Source: Labia minor (taxonomy: Eukaryota > Arthropoda > Insecta > Dermaptera > Spongiphoridae). From it: DNA of 64,000 bases. The stretch covers positions 44,803,296-44,867,295 of the forward strand of contig OY720346.1 in the NCBI GenBank assembly GCA_963082975.1, written 5' to 3'. The position numbers were made by a program, and so were the translations under genes. The notes under the pieces are model-generated. The model was given only the letters and a program-made list of their open reading frames with translations, did not search any database and was not told where the DNA came from. The stretch's first letter is position 1. Each line of letters begins with the position of its first letter. This document shows positions 51,615-62,027 of this stretch, in pieces.

Positions 51615-51866
51615 TTTGAGATGGGGGGCCCAGGCCCCTACTTATTGTTTAAAAACTATTCGAAAAAAAAAAATTTTATTTTTTTTTTTAAATATTTATT
51701 CTAATGAATAAGTGAAATGAGAAAGAATTATATATATAAATATATATTAAACTATTTATAGACACTGATCCGCTTACTTCTAAGGTTCAATGAGAACTAA
51801 AAAAAAAAAATAATTAGAATATTTTATTCGTTTATAATTTATTATATAATTATATCGTTCATAAAA

Positions 51867-52061
51867 TGTTATGTATTTAAATAAATACAATTAACTATAA
51901 TTGAAGAAGTTTATTAATCGCGTTAAAATGTATACAATAATAATAATAATAATATGTTTTAATAAACAACAATTACGTCAGCTATATAAGCCTTCTTGAC
52001 AACAAAATATAAGTGAACTAACTTCTGTAAGATTTAAAAGATTAATTTAAAAGATACTTTA
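51867..52061 (-). repeat. 3' LTR of the Ty3/gypsy element
   Basis: Starts tgttatgtatttaaataaat on the plus strand and ends gatacttta. It is preceded on the element strand by the purine-rich GCAGGGGAGAC, a fitting polypurine tract. Confidence 0.9.
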
Positions 52062-52109
52062 GTCTCCCCTGCTAATGAAAAATATTAAAAATTTGAATTA
52101 TAACATGTT

Positions 52110-55100
52110 TTACAAATTAAGTCTTTTCACTGGTTTCCTTATCCGAACTGATCGCCGCACAAACTGTGGAGAAGTAGATTCAGGTGGCTTCTGCTTCTGT
52201 GAAGAAGTAGGGGGCTGGACCTCCCTTGGACTCGATCCCTCAGTTCTGGAAATTGGCCCATCAGCTCTCTCAGTAGGTGGTGGGAGAGTGACAAATATTT
52301 TCTTTTGCTCTTGGCCCTCAGCCCGTGTGTAGCCGCTAAGATGTTGGTCAGGATCTTCCCGTTTTCTACATTCAGTAGATATCAGCTGGTCCACATGTCT
52401 CTTTAATACATATCCAGAGTCCAACTTCACCAAGTAGTGTAATTTACCTACTCTATTCAATATAATTCCAAAGTAGTGTCTTGATAGCACTCTTTGTCCC
52501 TTACAGAATTGTCTCTCTGTCTTATGCTCTTCTGGTCTAAGATAAAGGCCTATTGGTACTGGTTTTAAAAGGTGTAATTTTGTTTTTAACTGTCTTCCAA
52601 TATGATGTTCGGCTGGTGTTTTACCGTCAACTAGCGGTGTAGTCCTATAGTAGAATAATATATCTTGTAATTTTTCTTTAATGGAGCCGCTTTGAAAATT
52701 TAACATTGCTTTTCATTTTTGTTTTACCGTTTGAACTAATCTTTCAGCCAAACCATTCGTTGCTGGGTGGTTTGGAGCTGAAAATAATTGTATAATTCCT
52801 TGCGCTGCACAAAAATTTGTAAATTCATGAGATTTGAAGTAAGTTGCATTGTCAGTTACTATAATGTATGGAAGACCTTGATTTACAAATATATTCTTAA
52901 ACGCTTTTATGGTACTCTCTGATGTTGGAGAAGATGCTTGATAGTTAATTTCCAGCCACTTAGTCTTCGCATCTACAACTATTAAAAAATATTTTCCCTC
53001 CAATGGACCTGCATAGTCAGCATGGATCCTTTGCCAGGGCTCTTTCGGATCCTCCCAGTGATGAAGAGGTGCTTTTGGAGCTTGTTTGTGCACTTCCGCG
53101 CAATTGTTGCACGATTTAACTAAGGATTCAATATCCTGTGTGTTATGCAACTCATTAAGTATAGCTTGTTGTAACGTACGTGGTATCACGACTCGCCCTC
53201 CTCTCATGACAATTCCTTGATTTACTGAATACTCCATATTTTCTAAATTACTTTTAGCTAATAGCTCTTTTCTAAAATTAGACAATTCTTCATCTTTGTC
53301 AGTTTCTTTTTTTACGGTCACAGCAGTGATAGCTTCTGATATGTGTGATATACACAATTTATTTATTGTATTTTGTTCAAATTCATAAGATTCATCAACA
53401 AATCCTTCTTTTACACTTGAGACCGGTGATCTTGATAGATAATCAACATGTGTATGTTGGGCCGCAGAGCGATATTTAATTTGATATTCAAATTGCCTTA
53501 AAAATAGAGCGTAGCGTGTCAAACGTAGTGCAGTGATAGCAGGCAAATTCTTTGCAGGATTAAAGATTGATTCTAATGGTTTATTGTCGGTTATGAGAGT
53601 AAATTTTTTTCCGTATAGGTATTGGAACAACTTTTTAGTCGCCCAAAAAATTGCCGTCGCCTCCTTATCTAGATGGCTATAATTTTTCTCTGCATTTGTC
53701 AATGTCCTGGATATAAAATCAATTGGCTTTAATACGCCATTTACCTCATTCGACAAAATAGCAGCTAGCCCAAATGGACTTGCATCGCATTCCAGAACTA
53801 GCGGTAAGTCCGGATCGTATGGCATCACTGACTAATTCATCTTTAATTTTTTTAAATGCTCTTGCACAGTCTTTGGTCCAGTTAAATTTGACGTCTTTTT
53901 TTAATACGTTAGAAAGAGGATGTAGTAACTCAGATGCTCTTGGAATAAATTTGCAATAAAATAATGCAAGACCCATAAATGAACGTACCTCATCAGCATT
54001 TTTCGGTGCTGGTGTAGCCATAATAGCAGATACTTTTTCAGGATCTTTTTCTAGTCCTTTTTCAGATATAATATATCCAAGGTATTTAATTTTTTTTACA
54101 AAAAATTTACATTTCTTTTTATTTAAATGTATGTTAAATTTTTTTAATTGATCTAAACATTTAATTAAATTATGTTTACATTCTTGTACTGTACGTCCTT
54201 GTATCACAATGTCATCAAAATATTCGAAGCATCCTTCAAGTCCGCTTAATATAGGGTCTAATACTCCATGGAATAAGCTTGGTGCAGTTTTCAGACCAAA
54301 AAATAATCTTTTTGCCTTATAAGTTCCCCGATGAGTACTTATAGCTGCTATCTGAGCGCTTGGTTCATCCAATTTTATATGCAAATATGCTCTCGAAATA
54401 TCAAGGACACAATAATAGCTTCCTGTTCTTAATTTTGTAAATAATTCTTGAATTTTTGGGATGGGGTGGTGTGCATCCACCAACTGTTTATTTACTGTGA
54501 CTTTATAGTCAGCACATAATCTCACTCCTTTATTATCTGCCTTTGGTACAATTACCAGAGGTGTTCCCCATGGACAATATTCAATTTTCCCAATAATACC
54601 TTGTTTTTCAAGGGCATCCAATTCATCATTAACTTTTGGTAACAACGCAAATGGAACAGTTCGAGGTTTCAAGAAAATAGGCTTTGCCTCCTCGCGTAGC
54701 TGCAGTGATACTTCTAAATTCGGAATGACTCCAGCAGTTTCATCAAAAACTGATTTGTATGTTTGTAAAATATAATCAATATTTTCATTTAAGTCAGGCT
54801 GAATAGCATGAATTTTGTGATTTTGAATAATATCAAAATATAAAATATTTAAATTTTTAATCCATTGACGTCCCATAATAGGAGAAAAATTTTCTGCAAC
54901 TATGTATAACTCTCCAAGAATTGTTTTATCTTTATAAGAAACGTTTACTTTAGCTATGCCAAGTGGTTTAATTGATGTGCCATTATAAGCTTTAAACTTT
55001 GTATAACAAGGATGTATTTTGATTGTTTCAAAATTCAATTTATTTAAATCATTTTCAGATAATATTGATACTGGAGAACCAGTGTCTAGCTTAAAGGGCT

Positions 55101-55122
55101 GACATTTGTCGTTAATAAACAA
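52110..55122 (-). pseudogene. pol of the Ty3/gypsy element, broken
   Basis: 55122-53746 holds the protease (KLDTGSPVSIL) and the reverse transcriptase (LDISRAYLHIKL; FEYFDDIVIQ). Around 53825 the frame shifts, and RNase H continues in another frame (VLECDASPFGLAAILS). Integrase follows (HADYAGPL; IVTDNATYF; NGLAERLV), but its N-terminal zinc region looks shortened: the HNTQDIESLVKSCNNC stretch lacks about 25-30 residues of the usual HHCC module. A TGA at 52710-52712 ends the frame, and the C-terminal part (52706-52110) is open again. The copy is not autonomous. Confidence 0.85.
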
Positions 55123-55127
55123 ATCAA

Positions 55128-56243
55128 CTAATATTTTTTTATTAGTATCTCAATAATATTATTGATAAAATATTCGTCTTCACTTAACTCTATGTCTTCA
55201 ATATCATACTCAATAGTTTTGATTTTTCTAAGATTTTGTTTGCTAAAATTTGTGTTGCTGAGGCAAAACTTAGCAAGATGTCCTCGTTTGTCACATTTGG
55301 AACATCGAAGCTTATGTTTTGATCTACATGATGCTGTAGCATGTGTATTATTCCCGCAGCAAAGACATAAGCCTTTGTACATATATGTTTTATTTTTACT
55401 TTGATAAGAACAATTACGATTATATTGTGGTTTATTATTAAATATTTGTGACTTTTCTTGTGTTTTAACAGGTTTCTTTGTGTGGCCTATTTTGTTAATC
55501 TCAGCACCAGAATCCTTCACCACGTTAGAATTCTCAAAAATATTATTTTTCTTATATTCTTCTTCATTCTCCTTTCTTGCTGCCTCAATATTTAATGCAT
55601 ATTCTAAAACTTTATTTACATCTGCCGTGTCAGCTGATTCCATTTGCAAAATTTTCTCTCTTATGTTTGCATCACTTAAACCTCTAATAAATTGAGCTAT
55701 GAACACTGAGTCTACTTGCTGGCTGCACCCATTGCACTCCCATTTACATTTTTGACTGCTTAATTTCAAAGCAGCTATATAAGCTGATAACGTTTCTTGC
55801 TTTAATTGAATCCTTGATAAAAATTTATGCCTTTCTGTGAAAACATTGATAGTTAGACACAGTTGCTTTTCTAATAGTTCAATATTTTCTTTATACGTCA
55901 GTTCATTAGGTTTTTTAGGTGCACAGAGAGATGATAGCAATTTATAAGTTTGACTACCGATACAGTTTAATAAAATTTGTTGCTTAGCAACCCGGACTTC
56001 ATCCGTATCAGCCGTGAGTTGTCGTAAATTGAAAAAATTTTCTAGTCTTTCTTTGTATAAAGAAAAATCCTCATCTTTGTTATAAATTTCGAAAGTTACA
56101 CTATGTGACATTAATGTATGGCTGACTGGATTAGGAGCATTTGTTGGTTGTGATTGCCTTATTGATAAATTTTGAATTATAAGTGCTAACGCATCACCTT
56201 GCTGTTGTAGAGCTTGCAATATTGCTGATTGTGTCTCTGCCAA
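55128..56243 (-). pseudogene. gag of the Ty3/gypsy element
   Basis: A frame of 371 codons with two CxxC-x4-H-x4-C knuckles near the C-terminus (CLCCGNNTHATASC and CSKCDKRGHLAKFC). The expected start position has TTG, with a TAG two codons earlier; the first ATG is about 40 codons inside. The start may be mutated or non-standard. Confidence 0.8.
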
Positions 56244-56360
56244 TAACTAAAGATGGCAATAATAATAGAATTTTAAATCAATCGCTCTTAGATAATATTT
56301 AAATAAATTACATAATTTTCAAAAAATAAGGTGACTTAACTTGACTTGTCGTTTTAAATC

Positions 56361-56370
56361 CTCGTCGCCA
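56361..56370 (-). other. Primer binding site, tRNA-Ser type
   Basis: The plus strand reads CTCGTCGCCA, the exact 3' end of serine tRNA of the GCU type as known from animals (…CTCGTCG plus CCA). On the element strand this is TGGCGACGAG, four bases inside the 5' LTR. tRNA-Ser priming is known for the mag lineage. Confidence 0.75.
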
Positions 56371-56374
56371 CTTT

Positions 56375-56569
56375 TGTTATGTATTTAAATAAATACAATT
56401 AAATATAATTGAAGAAGTTTATTAATCGCGTTAAAATGTATACAATAATAATAATAATAATATGTTTTAATAAACAACAATTACGTCAGCTATATAAGCC
56501 TTCTTGATAACAAAATATAAGTGAACTAACTTCTGTAAGATTTAAAAGATTAATTTAAAAGATACTTTA
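56375..56569 (-). repeat. 5' LTR of the Ty3/gypsy element
   Basis: 195 bp, matching the LTR at 51867-52061 except for about two substitutions (for example aactat/aaatat and gacaac/gataac), which indicates a recent insertion. Confidence 0.9.
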
Positions 56570-57216
56570 CATAAAATATTAATAATTTATTTATTTTCAA
56601 TTTATTTTGAATGATAAGATTAAAAATACTTTTTACAAATGACATAATTAATTAATAGAATAATACTGATTTAATTCAAATGCAAAAGTGTTTAAAATTA
56701 TTGCTTAATATTTATATAATTTTCCTAATTTATTTTATTTTTACTTTCGTGATTATATTTCTTACACAGACGATCCGTTCTTTCTTGGTTATAATTTGCC
56801 TTCATATTTCAATTCAACAATTCTAATAAGACAGATGTCGCTTTGAATAGTTACGATTTTTTTTCAATAAAATAATCCAAATATTCTTATATTTTTTTTT
56901 AAAATTTTCACTTAAATTTTAATTTATTGTTTAATGATAACATTTACACATTCATGCAATTTTATATATTGATATTTATATTTTTTTTAATTTACTTAAT
57001 AAATTAATTAAATTAATAAAATATATATAAAATTCCTCAACACATATTTTATATTTTAAATATTATAAAATGAATTATATTTCATTATATAATATATAAT
57101 ATAATTTAAAAACTATTTTATTATATAAGTTAAATAAAATAATTAGAGCAATAAAAAAACGAGAACAAAATGTGAAAGTGAAAATTAAGAGGGCGAATGT
57201 GATTGAGAGAAGAGAA

Positions 57217-60017
57217 ATGGATATGGCATACTTTTCTTCTTCTGAAATGATATTAATTTATTTTGTATTATTTTTGTTTGTTTTGTTAATTGTAATTAGG
57301 AAATTATTGGAAAGAAGATGGAAACAATATAACATTACAATATCATTGGAGAATAAAGTGTTTCTTATTACAGGAGCAAATTCAGGGCTTGGTAAAGTAA
57401 CAACGAGAGAACTGGTGAAAAATCATGCAACAGTTATAATGGCATGTAGAAATATGAATGCAGCTAAAGAAACGATAAATGAAATTAGAAAATCAATTAA
57501 AACTGGAAAAATAGTATAATTATTTATATAATAATAAATAAATTAATAATAATAATAATATTAATATATTAACCAAATAAATTATATTTTAGATTCCAAT
57601 GGAATTAGATCTTGCCTCATTAAAGTCTATAAAACATTTTTCAGAAAAAATTTTAAAAACTTTTCCTAAAATTGATGTGCTTATTAATAATGCTGGTGTT
57701 TGTTTTCCACCAGAAGTTAGTGGAAAAACATTAGATGGATTTGAAATTAATTTTGGTGTTAATTATTTAGGACATTTTTATTTAACTAATCTTCTATTGG
57801 ATCTATTAAAAAAATCTGCTCCATCAAGGTATTTTAAAAATTTTATATATTTATATATTTTAAGGTATCTAATATTCCATTAAAAATATATTGGAATGAT
57901 AGTTATGTAACAGATCTTAAAATTTGAAATCTAAATTATAACAGTATTATAGCGCAAGTTTCTGCCAACTGGGGCTGATGCCACATTTGCCGCCCTAACA
58001 CCCATTCACACATTGAATAAATTTTCCTCCCCTCAAAATTCACTAACAAGTTTTTAATTTGACAATTCCATAATTAACAAGTACAAATAATTTTAATGAA
58101 AAACATTTAATATACAAATAAACATTTTTAATTAGTAAAAATATTGAAACATTTATTTAAATCATTCTGAGACATAAAAAATAAGATTACTATGAATTTG
58201 TAAATTATTTATTTAATTATTTAAATTTGAGAATTTAATCAATTCAATTAAAATAATAATTCCATTAATACTCACATATGTGATTGTATATATAGTATTT
58301 ATATTTAACTTATATAAATAAGATATTTTTAAATTATTTAAAAATTAATTTTTTCATCTTAAAATATTTATTTATTAAGAATTATTAAGAAATATATATT
58401 CGATAACTTAAAATTTTTTTATAATTTTTTAAAATAAATTTCTTTTTTTGAGTAGGAGCTTGGCTTAATATAGAAATACAATTCACGATAATTGCTCATT
58501 TTTGCAAATAAAGTGCACCTTCCCCCACACACACTCACGAGGGCAGGTTAGTAAGTCTGTGACTTTTGGAATGAAACACACATTTTTGGATAAAAATTGT
58601 TTTATTTTTCAACGTAGTCTCCTTTGAGCTCTATATACTTCTTCCAAGGTTCTCCAATTTTATTATCGCTTCCAAAAAATAAGATTTGTTCGGAACATCA
58701 AAATAGGTATTTGATTGTAAGATGATTTCATAGTTGGAGTCAAAATCTCTTTCTGCCGAATCATTTCTTCCAACACGAAATAGTCATCCGAAGCTAAACC
58801 CGGAGAATAGGGCAGATGAGGAAGTAATTCGTATCCCAATTCATGGAAGTTCAATTTTTGCCATTTTCTTTTCAAATCACGAGGAAGTTAAATAAAAACT
58901 AAAAGACCCAGCTGGTTCAAATTTCGACAGGAGTCAGCTGATAGTTACTTTCTGACAGGAGCACTGTTGCCATTTGATTTAAGATACGGGAAATTCAAAA
59001 ATCATGGACTTATTGACCTGCCTCGTATATTGCCATGAATAAAAATTAATATAAGAAAAGACTATTTTAAGATATAGAGTATAAATAATAATGCTATTCT
59101 AATCTTTTACTAGCTAATATTAATCGTTCGTTTCTCCATGGATGTTCGTAAAAATACCTACATATACAATTTACACATTATTTTTTTTAATATCTTAATA
59201 TACAGTTAATTAAGTATATTAATATTATATTTATTTTCTATTTAAATTTTATTTAAGGATTGTAATAAATGGCTCTGTTCTTCAAGAAAGAGGAAATATT
59301 GATTTTGGTAATTTTCACGGCGAGAAACAATTACCTAGAATAACGGATGTTTGGGATAATCCATTATATAACAATTCCAAATTAGCATTATATTATTTTG
59401 TTAAAGAATTTATAAAACGAAACAGAAATATTAGTGGTGTTGATATTTATATATTATGTCCAGGATTTGTTTTTACCAATATTGGTCAATATCTTAAAAT
59501 GAAATGGTATGAATATGTAAAATTATTACCAAGAATATATATTCATATGAAAACACCCACACAGGTATTTATAGGAGACAATTTTTTATTTTATTTTATT
59601 TTTTTTATTAACTTATTTATACATGTATTTATATTTAAAAAACCAATTTCTAACATTTATTTTTCTATGCTCTATCATTTATTGAATTTGAATTTAAAAT
59701 TGAATTTTTCCAAAAATTGGATTAGATATTACATGATTTTATAGATCATTATTTTTATTAACAAGTACATATCTATATATATAATTTATACTTATAATTA
59801 TAATTGATTAAATATAATAATAAAATTAAATATATTAATGAATATTTCACTGTTTCAGGGAGCGCAAACAATCATAAAATGTGCTACAGATCCAAGTCTA
59901 GAAAATATTACTGGATATTTCTTTGAAAATTGTGATATTTATGATCCGAAAATTGAACTAGACAGCAAAATTGCATCTAAACTTTGGAAAATAAGTGAAG
60001 AATTTTGTAATAAATAA
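57217..60017 (+). CDS. Membrane-anchored SDR, retinol-dehydrogenase-like, copy B (4 exons)
   Basis: Exons 57217-57513, 57593-57828, 59258-59564 and 59859-60017 mirror copy A and also give 332 residues. [20 protein letters not shown] and the N-terminal membrane helix are unchanged. One difference seen is Phe for Tyr in LDGFEINFG. Intron 3 is about 530 bp shorter than in copy A. Upstream it has the same 570-bp space, but that is now joined to the LTR element instead of an intact TTC19, so its regulation may differ. Both copies look functional. Confidence 0.88.
58536..59025 (-). mobile_element. Mariner relic in SDR intron 2, copy B
   Basis: The duplicate of 43368-43857, with several substitutions (for example GLASDDYF versus GLAPDDYF). 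It was already present before the segmental duplication. Confidence 0.8.
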
Positions 60018-61038
60018 GATTATTATTATTATTTCAATAATTCAATTTTTTAAAATTTTTTGTAAATTTGAAAATATATGTAATAAATATATTAATATTT
60101 TATTAAGTATATTTATTAATTTACATATATTTATTATTAAGTTATTAATCAGTGTGTTACGGACTATTTATAACAAAACTTCATTTTTTACAGTTACACC
60201 TTTTTCTATTTTTCTAATCAGTTTCTATTCTCCTCTATTAGCCTAAAAATGCTTATTGAATTTATTATGTATTTATTTTAATTGAAAGAGAAAAAAATTA
60301 ATTCATCTCTCTTTAGGTTTTCACCTGTTATCGCCTTATGGAAAGAACTCAGAAAAAGATTTGAACGGTGATTAAAAGTAATAGAAAAAGAGATGAATGA
60401 ATCACATTCCCTCTCTTAATAACAAAATTACAATCGATCAATAGTAGACCTTTTTTGATAATTTTGACGATTTGCCGTTATCCAAAGAAGAGATTAAAAA
60501 AAGAATTAGAAAAAATTAATAATAAAAATAATAATAATAATAAGTTAAAATTAATTTATTTTCAGAAATACTAAAAATCAAAGGAAATTTACCTTTAAGT
60601 GAAAATCCAAAATTGGATTTTTAACAATGATGATTTCAGAGTGAAGGTTGATTATTGAGGCCAAGAACTTTCAAAATACACAGTGATACAATGATTGTCA
60701 TTTTTAAAAACAAAAATTAAAATAACTGATTAAATAGGAGAGAAAAAACGTTATTGATTGAAAACAAAACTCGTTGGTTTTATGCAATAAGTATATTTAA
60801 TTAAGTATATTCAATTCACATTCATTCAATTTCATTCAAATCATTAAGTAGTTTAAATTTTTTTTTCTTATGAATATAAAATATGTCTGATTGTTTGATT
60901 TCTAAATTTATTAAAGTATCATTAGTTACATAATAGCCCATATAAAAATTCTCCGTGGATTTTTGGTACATTTTTTGAACAAAAATTTTCTTTATTGAAT
61001 ATCAATTTTGATTAAGTACATGTTGACCATTTTATTAT
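60018..61038. other. 3' flank of SDR copy B, with exon-like shreds
   Basis: 60395-60630 is absent from copy A. It contains two short plus-strand peptides that look coding: DNFDDLPLSKEEIKKRI at about 60450-60510, and LKIKGNLPLSENPKLDF followed by TAA at about 60573-60625, preceded by a tttcag acceptor-like site. Stops (TAGTAG at about 60443) interrupt the frame. This may be a remnant of an unrecognised gene. Confidence 0.35.
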
Positions 61039-62027
61039 CTATGGCCTTTTGCCATTTTCATAATTCAAGCTTCATAATTCAATCGGTGTAGAACTGTGGT
61101 TTATCGTTAAAAACCTGATTTTGAAAAAATGATTTTCAGTGGTGTTTTCAGTATAGGCTAAACAAATGGTCAGTGAGTGCACCGTCCAGACAATAGGGTG
61201 GATACATTAAAACGTCCCAAATAAATTTCGTCAATAGAGTGCCAAACCATCTTAATGGAAAAAAAAATTTCTGTTGGACAATTCTTGTCAAATTGAAGAT
61301 TGAATTGATATTTTTGGCAGGTTGAAGCAGCTCATAATGAAAAATTTCCTTCCAATACCACCAAACATCTTTTACATCGAAATTTACTGAAAGGAATCAA
61401 GTAAACCACTTCTGGATATTTCTTTTAGTTAAAGTATACCCACCGTATACTTTACTTCATAAATTTTTCAGAATATTTTTGCAGTGTTTTTACCGTTTTT
61501 AATAAAAATAGCATTTCTTGCGATAATTCACCAATTTTCAAATGAATATAACTTATTACACGTGTAATCAATTAGAATATTAGTAAACTATCTCCACAGA
61601 AGTGTAGACTAAATTTTCACATTTTAAGCATATGTTCGTTTGAGGTAATTTGGTGAGTTGCCAAATATATACGAATCTAGTACACTATCTAGTGGTAAAA
61701 AACTGCAGAAAATTTTTATGACTCAGATGGCGTATCACTTGTCGATTACAACTCTCACGCCCACGCTCAATCTCGCAACCGCGGTTTTTCTGTCCAACTT
61801 GCTTCTCTGAGGGTTACAATCATTAACCTAAGGGGAACACTCCCCATTGTTGTGATCGCCAAGTGGAACGCATATTAATTATTTAATACAATCAATTATT
61901 TACCTATATATGTATATATATATATATATATTGAATTAAATAAGCATGTTTGCTATATAAATAGATATATATTAAGATTGTTTATTAAATTAACAAAGTA
62001 ATAAAAAAAGATATAACTTTTACAAAT
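61039..62027. other. Unique intergenic DNA, higher GC, no gene recognised
   Basis: The composition changes sharply at the duplication end: 61039-61880 is clearly less AT-rich than its surroundings and lacks long homopolymers. It has no long frame and no recognisable repeat ends, so it may be an old mobile element. 61880-62027 is AT-rich with (TA)n and includes the 3' flank of CFAP58. Confidence 0.4.

Larger units (their letters stand above)
47411..51792 (-). mobile_element. Jockey-clade LINE, complete, both ORFs open
   Basis: It inserted in exon 1 of TTC19 copy B. The poly(A) tail appears as 21 T at 47411-47431. The left flank ends aaaaaaataatt and the same sequence resumes at about 51800, while copy A has it once (41347-41360). 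The target duplication is therefore about 12 bp. The 5' leader is about 180 bp (51615-51792). Confidence 0.92.
51867..56569 (-). mobile_element. Ty3/gypsy LTR retrotransposon (mag-like), defective
   Basis: Two 195-bp LTRs, 51867-52061 and 56375-56569, differ at about two sites. CATAAAA lies on both outer sides (51860-51866 and 56570-56576) and occurs once in copy A (41401-41408 region), giving a 5-7-bp target duplication. On the minus strand the order is 5' LTR, primer site, gag, protease, reverse transcriptase, RNase H, integrase, 3' LTR. Coding lesions are described under the coding parts. Confidence 0.93.
46396..56645 (-). pseudogene. TTC19: TTC19 copy B, truncated and split by two retrotransposons
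   Basis: Exon 2 remains from about 46824 down to 46396, where the duplication junction removes the C-terminal third; the frame then runs into unrelated codons and stops at 46348. Exon 1 lies in three pieces: 47215-47410, 51792-51866 and about 56570-56645, separated by the jockey and LTR insertions. Compared with copy A, one codon is missing in the LLANLAY stretch. It cannot make a normal TTC19. Confidence 0.9.
46395..61038. repeat. Segmental tandem duplication, copy B, enlarged by retrotransposons
   Basis: The same unit as 40337-46394, ending gaccattttattat at 61038 before unique sequence. It is enlarged by a jockey element and an LTR element. It lacks about 520 bp present at 44500-45020 of copy A and the hAT MITE, and has about 240 bp more near 60395-60630. 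Confidence 0.92.
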
